DNA of 64,000 nt from Pseudomonas sp. JM0905a (GTDB taxonomy: Bacteria; Pseudomonadota; Gammaproteobacteria; Pseudomonadales; Pseudomonadaceae): assembly GCF_014700075.1 (NCBI RefSeq), contig NZ_JACXBU010000002.1:124001-188000 (forward strand), written 5' to 3'. Positions within the stretch are counted from its first letter, which is position 1; every line of letters starts with the position of its first letter. Below are positions 44,824 to 52,977 of the stretch, in pieces. A program made the translations under genes and the position numbers. The notes beneath the pieces were generated by a model that saw nothing but the letters and a program-made list of their open reading frames with translations, ran no database searches and was not told the DNA's origin.

Positions 44824-44867
44824 TTGCGAATAATTCTTAAAAACTCTTTCCAGTTATTCTCAATGAG
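44824..44867 (+). promoter_or_regulatory. possible Fur-binding sites before the ECF sigma gene
   Basis: TTGCGAATAATTCTTAA (44824-44840) and CAGTTATTCTCAATGAG (44851-44867) contain ATAATTCT and AGAATAA (reverse) units similar to the GATAAT units of a Fur box. The second is in inverse orientation. They lie directly before the sigma-factor start, as expected of an iron-repressed ECF gene. Confidence 0.4.
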
Positions 44868-44873
44868 GTCAGC

Positions 44874-45392
44874 GTGTCGGCCGGTGATCCCGTGAACCCG
44901 CATCTGGTAGGGCTGCTTTACCGAGACCATCGTGATTGGCTGTTCAGTTGGCTGCGCAAGACGGTGCTATGCCCCCACCGCGCCGAGGACGTCAGCCAGG
45001 ACACCTTCCTGCGCCTGCTCGCCCGCGCCGACCTGCAACCACCCCGCGAACCTCGCGCCCTGCTGGCGACCATCGCCCGTGGCCTACTGGTGGACCAGTT
45101 CCGCCGCAACGACCTGGAACGCGCCTACCTGGAAGAGCTGGCCCAGGCGCCCCAGGACCTCCACCCGAACCCCGAGGAACAGGCGCTGATCCTGGAAAGC
45201 CTGCGGGAGATCGACCGCCTGCTGGGCCAGTTGTCCAGCAAGGCGCGCGCCGCCTTCCTCTACAACCGCCTGGACGGCCTCGGCCACGCCGAGATCGCCG
45301 AGCGCCTGGGGGTTTCCACCTCGCGCGTGCGCCAGTACCTGGCCCAGGGCATGCGCCAGTGCTACATCGCCCTCTACGGAGAGCCGACGTGA
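44874..45392 (+). CDS. ECF sigma factor, FecI/FoxI type
   Basis: A 172-residue iron-starvation sigma factor with only region 2 (about 11-75: LYRDHRDWLFSWLRKTV, RAEDVSQDTFLRLL, LLVDQFRR) and region 4 (about 110-165: LSSKARAAFLYNRLDGLGHAEIAERLGVSTSRVRQYLAQGM). It should be released by the adjacent FecR-like protein when the receptor binds its siderophore, and then transcribe the receptor gene. The start is a GTG at 44874 behind GAGGT; a second GTG six codons later is possible. Its stop overlaps the start of the FecR-like gene. Confidence 0.92.
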   Translation: MSAGDPVNPHLVGLLYRDHRDWLFSWLRKTVLCPHRAEDVSQDTFLRLLARADLQPPREPRALLATIARGLLVDQFRRNDLERAYLEELAQAPQDLHPNPEEQALILESLREIDRLLGQLSSKARAAFLYNRLDGLGHAEIAERLGVSTSRVRQYLAQGMRQCYIALYGEPT

Positions 45393-46348
45393 GCCGGGTA
45401 TCCGCACGCGCCCTGGACGAAGCCATTGCCTGGCAGCTGTGCCTGGATTCAGGCGAGGCCACCGAGCAGGAACGCCACGAATTCCGCCGCTGGCTGGGCG
45501 CACACCCGGAACACGCGCAGGTCTGGCAGCAACTGGCGGGTATCGACCAGCACCTCTCAGCAGCCGCTCCCGGCCACGCCCGTCGCGCCTTGCTGCGCAG
45601 CGGTGGCGTGCGTCGGCGCAGCCTGCACCGGGTCGCCGGCAACGCCTTTGCCCTGGTACTGGCGGTGGGCCTGGGTCTCGGCCTGTTGGCCCAGCAGCGC
45701 CCCCTCGGTGATTACCTGGCCGATGAAATGACCACCAGCGGCGAACACCGCGAACTGCGCCTGCCGGACCACACCATCGTGCAGCTCAACAGCCGCACGG
45801 CGCTGGATATCGACTTCGATGGCCCGCAGCGCCGGCTCTACCTGCGCAGCGGCGAAATCCTGGTGAAGACCGGCCACGCCGATTCGCGCCCATTTATCGT
45901 CTATACCGGCCAGGGTCGCCTGCAACCGCTGGGCACGCGCTTCCTGGTGCGACGCGAGGGCGAGTCGACCCGCCTGATCGTGCTCGAATCGGCGGTCGCC
46001 GCCGAGCCGCGCAGCGCGTCCGGCGAGCGCATCATCCAGGCCGGCGAACAGGTACGCATCGACCGCCAGCACCTCGGCCCCACCCAGGCCGCGCCGGTCG
46101 GTGCCGAAGCCTGGAGCCACGGCATGCTGGTGGCCGACGACATGCCGCTGGCGGAGCTGATCGACAGCCTGGGTGAATACCGCAGTGGCTACCTGGGCCT
46201 CGATCCGGCTCTGGCCAACCTGCGCATCAGTGGCGTGTTCCCACTGAACGACAGCGACAAGGCCCTGGCCGCCCTGCCCCCGAGCCTGCCGGTACGCATC
46301 GAGCGCTTCAGCGACTGGTGGGTGCGCGTGGTACCTGCCGGGGACTAG
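45389..46348 (+). CDS. FecR-family anti-sigma/sigma regulator
   Basis: A 319-residue inner-membrane regulator. The cytoplasmic N-terminal domain (about 1-80) with AIAWQLCLDSGEAT and HPEHAQVWQQL binds the sigma factor. One membrane helix (about 84-104) is followed by a periplasmic FecR domain (about 115-230) and a C-terminal STN-like region that contacts the receptor signalling domain. It starts at GTG 45389, overlapping the sigma stop by three bases, so expression is coupled one-to-one. Site-directed proteolysis of this family releases a pro-sigma fragment in response to the receptor. Confidence 0.92.
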   Translation: MSRVSARALDEAIAWQLCLDSGEATEQERHEFRRWLGAHPEHAQVWQQLAGIDQHLSAAAPGHARRALLRSGGVRRRSLHRVAGNAFALVLAVGLGLGLLAQQRPLGDYLADEMTTSGEHRELRLPDHTIVQLNSRTALDIDFDGPQRRLYLRSGEILVKTGHADSRPFIVYTGQGRLQPLGTRFLVRREGESTRLIVLESAVAAEPRSASGERIIQAGEQVRIDRQHLGPTQAAPVGAEAWSHGMLVADDMPLAELIDSLGEYRSGYLGLDPALANLRISGVFPLNDSDKALAALPPSLPVRIERFSDWWVRVVPAGD

Positions 46349-46356
46349 ACCCGAGC

Positions 46357-46384
46357 GCAGCCCATCGATCCATCGATGGGTTGC
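46357..46384 (+). terminator. hairpin between the FecR-like gene and the siderophore receptor gene
   Basis: GCAGCCCATCGA, loop TCCA, TCGATGGGTTGC: a 12-base stem with one G-U pair and no T run. It is a partial terminator or mRNA-end hairpin that separates the regulator pair from the receptor gene, which probably also has its own sigma-dependent promoter in 46385-46570. Confidence 0.5.
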
Positions 46385-46570
46385 GTGCGTCGACCCACAC
46401 CACGAGAACCTTCAAGCACAACGACGATAGCGGCCGAACAGGTCGATTCGCCCCACACAAAATGAGTCCAGGGACGGGCCAGAAATTTTTTTCTCCGTCC
46501 CCCTGTCACTTTTCGATTCTGGCTCGGCAAGAAGGCATTGAGACGATTTCTCACTTAGGAGATGTTCGCA

Positions 46571-48949
46571 ATGCACGTTGCTTCCGCCCCGTTCCGACGC
46601 ACCCTGCTGGCGCTGGCCGTCACCCTTGGCGGCCTGTCCACCCAGGCACTGGCCGAGACCTACCAACTGCCGTCCGCCTCGCTGGCCAACACCTTGAATC
46701 GCATCGCAGCGGATGCCGGCATCGTCATCAGTATCGACCCGGCCCTGACCGCCGGCCGTACAGCGCCCGCCGTGCAAGGTGAGCTCACCCCGCTGCAAGC
46801 GCTGTCCCAGGCCCTGCAGGGCAGCAACCTGCGCCTGGTGCAGAACGGTGCCGACAGCTACAGCCTGGCCCCCGTGGCCGAAGAGGTGATGAGCCTGCCG
46901 GACGTCAACATCGACGGCAGCCGCAACTACGAAACCGCCTGGGGCCCCACCACCGGCATGGTCGCCACCCGCACCGCCGCCGGAACCAAGACCGACACCG
47001 CGATCAACGAGATTCCTCGTTCCATCTCCGTGATCACCCGCGAGCAGCTGGATTCGCGCCCCACCCTCAACCTCAACGACTCGCTGCGCTACACCGCCGG
47101 CGTGATGAGCAGCGGCTACGGTTCCGACTCCCGCGCCGACTGGCTGAAGGTGCGTGGCTTCGTGCCGACCCAGTTCCTCGATGGCCTGCCGCTGCCGGTC
47201 GGTTCCTTCGCCAACCCGAAGATCGAGCCCTGGAACCTGGAGCGCATCGCCGTGCTGCGTGGCCCGGCCTCGTCCGTCTACGGCCAGACCCCGCCGGGCG
47301 GCCTGCTGGACATGGTCAGCCGCCGCCCCCAGGAGGAGCAGGCCAATGAAGTGGAGCTGCAGGCCGGCAGCAACGAACACAAGCAGATCAACTTCGACAG
47401 CACCGGCAAGATCGACGAGGAGGGCCAGTTCCTCTATCGCGTCAGCGGCACCGTGCGCGACAGCAACACCCCCATCGATCACATCCCGGACAAGCGCTAC
47501 AACATCGCGCCCAGCCTGACCTGGAACATCAACGAAGACACCCGCCTGACCTTCCTCTCGCAGTACACCCGCGACGACACGGGCATCACCGGCCAGTTCC
47601 TGCCGCTGCAAGGTACCAAGATCGACTCGCCCTTCGGCGACATCTCGCACCACAAGAACCTGGGCGAGCCGGACTGGGACTTCTACGACCGTACCTACTA
47701 CGCGCTGGGCTACTCCTTCGAGCACCGCTTCAACGATGTCTGGCAGTTCCGCCAGAACCTGCGCTACACCAAGAGCGACCTGGAATTCCAGGCGGTGAAC
47801 GTGGCCACCTTCAACAGCATCGACGCCGACGGCAACGTCAACCGCGAATCCGGCATCGTCGACGAAGACATCAGCCAGTTCGCCGTGGACAACAACTTCC
47901 AGGCCAACTTCAGCACCGGCGAGCTGGACCACACCTTGCTGCTGGGCCTGGACCACCAGCGCGCCAACACCAACTACCGCTGGCTCTACGGCATGGGCGT
48001 ACCGCCGATCAACGTGAACAACCCGATCTACGGGGCGGACATGTCCGGTGTCACCTACTTCACCATGCAGGACTTCAACCAGAAGACCTACCAGACCGGC
48101 CTCTACATCCAGGACCAGATTGCCCTGGACAATTGGCGCCTGACCCTCGGCGGCCGCGAAGACTGGGTGCACACCGGGACTGAGTTCTTCAACAAGAACG
48201 ATGCCACCAATACCCAGCGCGACGCTGCCTTCAGCGGCAACGTGGGCCTGAGCTACCTGTTCGACAACGGCATCACCCCGTACTTCTCCTACGCCGAGTC
48301 CTTCCAGCCGGCCATGGGCGCCAACGTCGACAGCACCGTCTCCTTCGAGCCCACCGAGGGCAAGCAGTACGAAGTCGGCATCAAGTACCAGCCGCCTGGC
48401 ACCGACGCCATGCTGACCGCCGCGGTCTACGACCTGAACCAGACCAACGTCAGCGTCACCGAAGGCAGCGTGACCCGCCAGATCGGCGAGCTGGAGATTC
48501 GCGGCCTGGAGCTGGAAGCCACCGCCGACGTCACCGAGAACCTCAAGCTGGTGGCCTCCTACAGCTACACCGACAGCGAAATCCAGAAAGGTCCGGACCA
48601 GGGCAACCGCATGGCCCAGGTGCCGCGCAACCAGGCCACCGCCTGGGCCGACTACACCTGGCACAGCGGTGTCCTCGACGGCTTCGGTGTAGCCGGTGGC
48701 GTGCGCTATGTCGGCGACAGCTACGGCAACACCGCCAACACCTGGCTGGGCCACACCGGCTCCTACACCGTCTACGACGCCTCCGTGCACTACGACCTGG
48801 GCCGCCTGGACAGCTCGTTGCGCGGCGTTTCCGTTGCGGTGGACGCGAAGAACCTGTTCAACAAGGAGTACCTGTCCACGTGCGACGGCTACTGGTGCTA
48901 CTACGGTGACGAACGCACCGTGGTCGGCAGCGTGAACTACAAGTTCTGA
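46571..48949 (+). CDS. TonB-dependent siderophore receptor with signalling domain (FoxA/FiuA-like)
   Basis: A 792-residue outer-membrane receptor. The signal peptide ends near TQALA (about 28). An STN signalling domain covers about 30-100 (PLQALSQALQGSNLRLV). The plug follows (about 125-235: IPRSISVITREQLDSR, DSLRYTAGVMS, GPASSVYGQTPPGG), and a 22-strand barrel ends in VGSVNYKF. The paired cysteines in CDGYWCYYGDER near the C-terminus occur in hydroxamate-type receptors for ferrioxamine and ferrichrome. The start is the ATG at 46571, nine bases after AGGAG; the ATG at 46562 abuts that site and is rejected. The fox-like neighbourhood supports a xenosiderophore role; the ligand itself is inferred. 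Confidence 0.9.
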   Translation: MHVASAPFRRTLLALAVTLGGLSTQALAETYQLPSASLANTLNRIAADAGIVISIDPALTAGRTAPAVQGELTPLQALSQALQGSNLRLVQNGADSYSLAPVAEEVMSLPDVNIDGSRNYETAWGPTTGMVATRTAAGTKTDTAINEIPRSISVITREQLDSRPTLNLNDSLRYTAGVMSSGYGSDSRADWLKVRGFVPTQFLDGLPLPVGSFANPKIEPWNLERIAVLRGPASSVYGQTPPGGLLDMVSRRPQEEQANEVELQAGSNEHKQINFDSTGKIDEEGQFLYRVSGTVRDSNTPIDHIPDKRYNIAPSLTWNINEDTRLTFLSQYTRDDTGITGQFLPLQGTKIDSPFGDISHHKNLGEPDWDFYDRTYYALGYSFEHRFNDVWQFRQNLRYTKSDLEFQAVNVATFNSIDADGNVNRESGIVDEDISQFAVDNNFQANFSTGELDHTLLLGLDHQRANTNYRWLYGMGVPPINVNNPIYGADMSGVTYFTMQDFNQKTYQTGLYIQDQIALDNWRLTLGGREDWVHTGTEFFNKNDATNTQRDAAFSGNVGLSYLFDNGITPYFSYAESFQPAMGANVDSTVSFEPTEGKQYEVGIKYQPPGTDAMLTAAVYDLNQTNVSVTEGSVTRQIGELEIRGLELEATADVTENLKLVASYSYTDSEIQKGPDQGNRMAQVPRNQATAWADYTWHSGVLDGFGVAGGVRYVGDSYGNTANTWLGHTGSYTVYDASVHYDLGRLDSSLRGVSVAVDAKNLFNKEYLSTCDGYWCYYGDERTVVGSVNYKF

Positions 48950-48968
48950 GCCTCGCGCGATCGCGAAC

Positions 48969-48995
48969 AAGGGCTGCCCCCGGCGGGCAGCCCTT
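48969..48995 (+). terminator. hairpin between receptor and FoxB-like genes
   Basis: AAGGGCTGCC, loop CCCGGCG, GGCAGCCCTT, a 10-base stem without a T run. It probably protects the receptor mRNA or partly ends transcription, giving more receptor than the downstream membrane protein. Confidence 0.5.
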
Positions 48996-49011
48996 GCCAC
49001 AGGGATTCACC

Positions 49012-50142
49012 ATGCAAAGCAGCACCATCCGTCGCTGGTCCACTGTCCATACCTGGACCAGCCTGATCTGCACCCTCTTCCTGCTGATGCTCGCCCTTAC
49101 CGGGCTGCCGCTGATCTTTCACCACGAGTTGGAACACTTGCTGGGGGAAGCGCCCGAGCTGCGCGAGATGGCACCGGAGACGCCGCACCTGGGCCTGCAG
49201 CAGCTGGTGGAGGCCGCCCAGCGCCACCGCCCCGGCGAGGTGGTGCAGTACCTGGGATTTGAAAAGGACGAGCCCAACGGCGTGGTCGCGATCACCGCCG
49301 CCACCGCCGGCACCGAACCCAACTCATCCCACACCTTCATGCTCGACGCCCGCACCGGCGAGCCAGTGGCCATGCCGGCTGCCAACGGCGGCGTGCTGAT
49401 GTTCATCCTGCGCCTGCACGTCGACATGTTCGCCGGGCTGCCCGGCAAGCTGCTGCTGGCCTTCATGGGCGTGCTCTTCGTGATCGCCATCGTTTCCGGC
49501 GCGGTGCTCTACTCGCCCTTCATGCGCCGCCTGAAGTTCGCCGAAGTTCGGCACCAACGCGCCACCCGCACCCGCTGGCTGGACCTGCACAACCTGATCG
49601 GCATCGTTACCCTGACCTGGGCCCTGGTGGTGGGCGTCACCGGCGTCATCAGCGCCTGCGCCGACCTGCTGATCAGCGCCTGGCGCCAGGATGCCCTCAG
49701 TGCCCTGGTGGAGCCCTACCGCAATGCGCCGCCGCTCACCGAACGCGCCCCGGCGGACAACGTCCTTAAGATCGCCGCCGAGGCCCTGCCCGGCATGCAG
49801 GCGGATTTCATCGCCTTCCCCGGCACCCGCTTCTCCAGCGAGCATCACTACACGGTATTCATGGTCGGCAGTACGCACCTCACCGCCCACCTGTGGACGC
49901 CGGTGCTGATCGATGCCCGCACCCTGGGGGTCACCGCCGTGGCCCGGCGTCCCTGGTACATGGACGCCCTGGCAATGTCGCAGCCACTGCACTTCGGCGA
50001 CTACGGCGGTCGTCCCATGCAATTGCTCTGGGCCACGCTGGACATCCTCACCATCATCGTGCTCGGCAGCGGCCTGTATCTCTGGTGGGTCCGCCAGCGC
50101 CGCAGCGCCGGGCAGCGCTCTACCGAGGAGGCCACGGCATGA
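49012..50142 (+). CDS. PepSY-family inner-membrane protein (FoxB-like)
   Basis: A 376-residue protein with four membrane helices (about 16-36, 137-160, 189-212, 337-357). Two periplasmic PepSY regions lie between them, the first in LQQLVEAAQRHRPGEVVQYLGF and the second in VLKIAAEALPGMQADFIAFPG. Members of this family reduce or otherwise release iron from ferri-siderophores at the inner membrane; FoxB of P. aeruginosa supports use of ferrichrome and ferrioxamine. Conserved His residues (FHHELEHLL, LRLHVDMF, LHNLIG) fit heme-type or iron binding. The start is the ATG at 49012 behind GGGATT. It is coupled to the next small gene by an ATGA overlap. Confidence 0.88.
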   Translation: MQSSTIRRWSTVHTWTSLICTLFLLMLALTGLPLIFHHELEHLLGEAPELREMAPETPHLGLQQLVEAAQRHRPGEVVQYLGFEKDEPNGVVAITAATAGTEPNSSHTFMLDARTGEPVAMPAANGGVLMFILRLHVDMFAGLPGKLLLAFMGVLFVIAIVSGAVLYSPFMRRLKFAEVRHQRATRTRWLDLHNLIGIVTLTWALVVGVTGVISACADLLISAWRQDALSALVEPYRNAPPLTERAPADNVLKIAAEALPGMQADFIAFPGTRFSSEHHYTVFMVGSTHLTAHLWTPVLIDARTLGVTAVARRPWYMDALAMSQPLHFGDYGGRPMQLLWATLDILTIIVLGSGLYLWWVRQRRSAGQRSTEEATA

Positions 50143-50312
50143 ACTGGCGGCAATCGACCTTCGTCCTACCCACGATCATCGGCCTGCTCTGCACCCTGGG
50201 CCTGTTCAGCGCCCTGCTGGGCGACGGCTGGTGGGACACGCTGTCCTGGCTCGGCCTGGGCGTACCCGCCGCGCTCGGCACCTGGCCACTGCTGCGCCGA
50301 CCGCGCGACTAG
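50139..50312 (+). CDS. small two-helix membrane protein of the fox-like operon
   Basis: A 57-residue protein with two hydrophobic helices (about 8-27 and 34-50) joined by GDGWWDTLSW, and a basic C-terminus LRRPRD. Its ATG overlaps the FoxB-like stop by four bases, so it is co-translated and is probably an accessory subunit. I recall a small hypothetical in the same place in P. aeruginosa (PA2464). It is followed by a strong terminator. Confidence 0.7.
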   Translation: MNWRQSTFVLPTIIGLLCTLGLFSALLGDGWWDTLSWLGLGVPAALGTWPLLRRPRD

Positions 50313-50357
50313 GCTTTCTCGCTCGCGCCACCCGGCCTGAGATGATTCGAGAGCGCA

Positions 50358-50394
50358 AAAAAAGCCCGCCTGGCATTACCGGGCGGGCTTTTTT
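50358..50394. terminator. terminator of the fox-like operon and the small secreted-protein gene
   Basis: AAAAAAGCCCGCC (50358-50370) pairs with GGCGGGCTTTTTT (50382-50394) around an 11-base loop. T runs on both strands serve two converging transcripts. Confidence 0.9.
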
Positions 50395-50452
50395 GATGGG
50401 GCGCGAATTGCGTTGGGGCTCCTCGAAGCAGGACGCCAGCCAGCGCCTCGAA

Positions 50453-50641
50453 TCAGCCCTGCTTGGACAGTTCGGCGCGCTGCTTTGCAGCCACAGCTTC
50501 TTGCTGCTTCTCTTGCATCTGGACCTTCGCCAGACGGGCCTGCCAGCGTGCAGTAGTACGATCGCCACCGCCTGCGGCCATGGCCGAGGTAGCCGAAAGA
50601 ACGATGGTCAGTGCGGAAGCAAGGGCGATAACAGATTTCAT
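50453..50641 (-). CDS. small secreted protein of unknown function
   Basis: A 62-residue protein. The signal peptide is MKSVIALASALTIVLSATSAMA, leaving a mature 40-residue helix rich in Ala, Gln, Lys and Arg (ARWQARLAKVQMQEKQQEAVAAKQRAEL). The mature part is a single charged amphipathic helix. GGAG with TTTGATT precedes the ATG at 50641. No family can be named; the size and build recall small periplasmic stress proteins. It lies on the minus strand against the fox-like operon, and a near-palindrome at 50765-50794 lies in its upstream region. Confidence 0.7.
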   Translation of the reverse strand: MKSVIALASALTIVLSATSAMAAGGGDRTTARWQARLAKVQMQEKQQEAVAAKQRAELSKQG

Positions 50642-50764
50642 AATCAAACTCCGAACAACAAAAAGGGCAAAACAGAAACGATCAGCGGGAGCCTCCTCGG
50701 CCAACACAAGTGACTGGACGGCTACGAACCAATGATCGGTCTCGGAAAATAGGACCGAGCCAAA

Positions 50765-50794
50765 TGCACTTTGTTCGCTAGCTAACGAAATGCA
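50765..50794. promoter_or_regulatory. 30-base near-palindrome, possible repressor operator
   Basis: The arms TGCACTTTGTTCGCT and AGCTAACGAAATGCA match at 12 of 15 pairs around a central CTAG. This is the size of a TetR- or MarR-type operator. It lies 124 bases upstream of the small secreted-protein gene and 267 before the hydroxylase fusion gene, inside the 419-base gap 50642-51060. I see no other gene or repeat in that gap. Confidence 0.4.
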
Positions 50795-51060
50795 CCACGC
50801 CGTAGCCCTTGAAGAAAGCCACTACCGCCTTGGGTCTAGAGCGGTGCGAACCGCCCGTCGGGCGACCCGCTGAAACCCCTCCGAACGGACCGTGGGAATC
50901 GCCAGTTCCAGCATGTGGACCCCGCAGAGTTCTCCGCCCCGCGGACACCACTCGAGGCCGACACTTCTGCCAAAATTCACGAATAACCGGGAATCCTGCT
51001 TCAAAAGACAGGAACCCTCACTAGACTGCGGGGCACACCAACAAGACTGCCGGAGCAGCC

Positions 51061-52200
51061 ATGAACCACGACACGCAGGCGTTTCGCGACCGCTATCGCG
51101 CGGGCATCCACCCCCTCTACAACGTCTGGTTGCATGGCGGCTTCGTGCTGCTCTACGGCGCCGCCTGCCTGGCGTTCTTCATCGGCCACCTGGATGAGAT
51201 GAAAGCCTGGGAGTGGCTGGTGGTGCCGGCGGCTCTGGTGTTCTTCAACTGGGGCGAGTACTCCATCCACAAGAACCTGGGCCACCACAAGACGCGCGCG
51301 GGCGGGATGTTCTACAAGCGCCACACCGGCGACCATCACAGCTTTTTCGTCGCCGGGCGAATGACCTGGGAATCGGCCCGGGACTGGCGGGTGATCCTCT
51401 TCCCCGCCTGGCTGATCGTGTTCTACAGCGTCGCTCTGTTCGCTGCCTGGTGGCTGTTATCGCTCGCCAACACCAATGTCGCCGCGCTGTTCTGCACCAC
51501 CCTGCTGGCCGGCTACCTGAGCTACGAGGTCTTCCACGCCTGCGAGCACCTACCCGCCGACCACCCGATCTCCCGCCTGCCCTGGATTCGCCACATGCGC
51601 CGGCTGCACGAACTGCACCATCGCCGAGACCTGATGCAGACCCACAACTTCAACCTGGTTTTCCCGCTGATGGACTGGCTCAAGGGGAGCCTGCACTGGG
51701 AGCCACTGGAACAGGAACACGCCATGACCCGACTGCAGCACGAAGTGGAAATCGACCGCGGCCCAGAGCGGGTCCTGGCCTATGCCGCCACGGTCACCCG
51801 CTGGCCGGAGTGGCACCCCTCCTCCCTGCGTGTGGACGGTACCGCCGGGCCGCTGCCGGCCGGCAGCCACTTCGAGGAAGACATCCACGCGGGCGGGCGC
51901 GCCGGGCACCTGAGTTGGGCCGTGACCGAATACAGCCCCGGCCGCCGCTGGCGCGCCACCGCCCGGGGTACCCACGGACTGAATCTGGTGTTGACCTATG
52001 AATGCGAAAGCACGGCGAGCGGCACCCGCTTCGTGCGCACCCTGGAGTACGGCTTCTCTGGGCTGGCCATGCGGCTTGCGAACTGGCTGGTGATGCGCGG
52101 CAAGATCGACCGCGAATCGGCCGAATCCATGAAGCGACTGAAGGAGATGGCCGAGCGCGCCATCGAGAGGGCTCCGGTCCACCAGCTCGATCTGGTCTGA
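51061..52200 (+). CDS. fatty-acid hydroxylase/sterol-desaturase domain fused to an SRPBCC domain
   Basis: A 379-residue two-domain protein. Residues 1-220 form a membrane-bound diiron hydroxylase of the fatty-acid-hydroxylase superfamily. It has about four membrane helices and the His clusters H70-KNLG-HH (75-76), H88-TGD-HH (92-93), H159/H163 and H183-ELHH (186-187). Residues 222-379 form an SRPBCC/START-like lipid-binding fold (LQHEVEIDRGPERVLAYAATVTRWPEW onward). Met222 lies at the junction behind AGGA, so internal initiation is possible. Expected chemistry is oxygen-dependent hydroxylation or desaturation of a lipid; the second domain could deliver or hold the substrate. GGAG precedes the ATG at 51061. 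The combination is unusual. Confidence 0.85.
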   Translation: MNHDTQAFRDRYRAGIHPLYNVWLHGGFVLLYGAACLAFFIGHLDEMKAWEWLVVPAALVFFNWGEYSIHKNLGHHKTRAGGMFYKRHTGDHHSFFVAGRMTWESARDWRVILFPAWLIVFYSVALFAAWWLLSLANTNVAALFCTTLLAGYLSYEVFHACEHLPADHPISRLPWIRHMRRLHELHHRRDLMQTHNFNLVFPLMDWLKGSLHWEPLEQEHAMTRLQHEVEIDRGPERVLAYAATVTRWPEWHPSSLRVDGTAGPLPAGSHFEEDIHAGGRAGHLSWAVTEYSPGRRWRATARGTHGLNLVLTYECESTASGTRFVRTLEYGFSGLAMRLANWLVMRGKIDRESAESMKRLKEMAERAIERAPVHQLDLV

Positions 52201-52213
52201 ACCCGGAATGCAG

Positions 52214-52251
52214 AAACGAAAACGCCGCTCAAGTGAGCGGCGTTTTCGTTT
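52214..52251. terminator. terminator between hydroxylase fusion gene and tRNA cluster
   Basis: AAACGAAAACGCCGCTC, loop AAGT, GAGCGGCGTTTTCGTTT: a 17-base perfect stem. It is flanked by T-rich ends on both strands and serves the plus-strand gene and the minus-strand tRNA transcript. Confidence 0.92.
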
Positions 52252-52254
52252 ATT

Positions 52255-52330
<76 letters not shown>

Positions 52331-52347
52331 GTACAGCATTTACAAAG

Positions 52348-52423
52348 TGGCGTCCCCTAGGGGACTCGAACCCCTGTTACCGCCGTGAAAGGGCGGTGTC
52401 CTAGGCCACTAGACGAAGGGGAC
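52348..52423 (-). tRNA. tRNA-Glu(TTC), copy 2 in transcript order
   Basis: The minus strand begins GTCCCCTTCGTCTAGTGGCC, has anticodon TTC in CCTTTCACG, and ends GCCA. It is 76 nt, with encoded CCA, and is identical to the copy at 52672-52747. Confidence 0.97.
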
Positions 52424-52429
52424 TGAAAT

Positions 52430-52505
<76 letters not shown>

Positions 52506-52590
52506 ATGCAACCTTTACAGCCCGCACTCTAGGTGCGCCCAACCCCTTACCGGGACCGGGTAAGCAAGGCCTTGGCCCTGCTTTTGAATC

Positions 52591-52666
<76 letters not shown>

Positions 52667-52671
52667 AATAT

Positions 52672-52747
52672 TGGCGTCCCCTAGGGGACTCGAACCCCTG
52701 TTACCGCCGTGAAAGGGCGGTGTCCTAGGCCACTAGACGAAGGGGAC
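52672..52747 (-). tRNA. tRNA-Glu(TTC), copy 1 in transcript order
   Basis: First tRNA after the promoter at 52828-52856. It is 76 nt with anticodon TTC and encoded CCA, and identical to the copy at 52348-52423. Confidence 0.97.
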
Positions 52748-52827
52748 GCGGCCCGGAACTTACAACAGCTTTCATGCTTTCTTCCGGCTTCTCAGCTCTG
52801 CTTGGGCATCGCGTCGAAGTGGCGCGC

Positions 52828-52856
52828 ATTCTAGGGACGCCTCGGACACCCGTCAA
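52828..52856 (-). promoter_or_regulatory. strong stringent-type promoter of the tRNA cluster
   Basis: On the minus strand TTGACG, a 17-base spacer and TAGAAT are followed by the GC-rich discriminator GCGCGCC. This is the form of a ppGpp-controlled stable-RNA promoter. It lies about 80 bases before the first tRNA. Confidence 0.85.
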
Positions 52857-52977
52857 CCCCCTATCAAAAACTTTTTAAAATCAAAGACTTCTGCTCAAAA
52901 TTTGATCCACCTCTATGAGCGCGGAAGTCGAGCCTCTACACTCAGCCCATTCTGACAAGAACCTCGGAGCCTTATAG

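Noticed and set aside
44936-45388. Extension of the FecR-like frame back through the sigma-factor gene
   Set aside because: The added part is an Arg/Pro/Gly-rich shadow of the sigma gene. GTG at 45389 overlapping the sigma stop gives the normal FecR length.
46485-46540. AT-rich stretch before the receptor gene as an iron-starvation sigma promoter
   Set aside because: GAAATTTTTTTC followed by GTCCCC is suggestive, but I could not fit both -35 and -10 elements at accepted spacing.
46412-49000. Minus-strand open frame of 862 codons opposite the siderophore receptor
   Set aside because: The receptor has a signal peptide, STN, plug and barrel motifs. The antisense frame is valine- and glycine-rich and shows no domain.
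50809-51024. Small plus-strand open frame in the gap before the hydroxylase fusion
   Set aside because: Low-complexity Pro/Arg-rich product, no ribosome site, and an equally open frame on the other strand.
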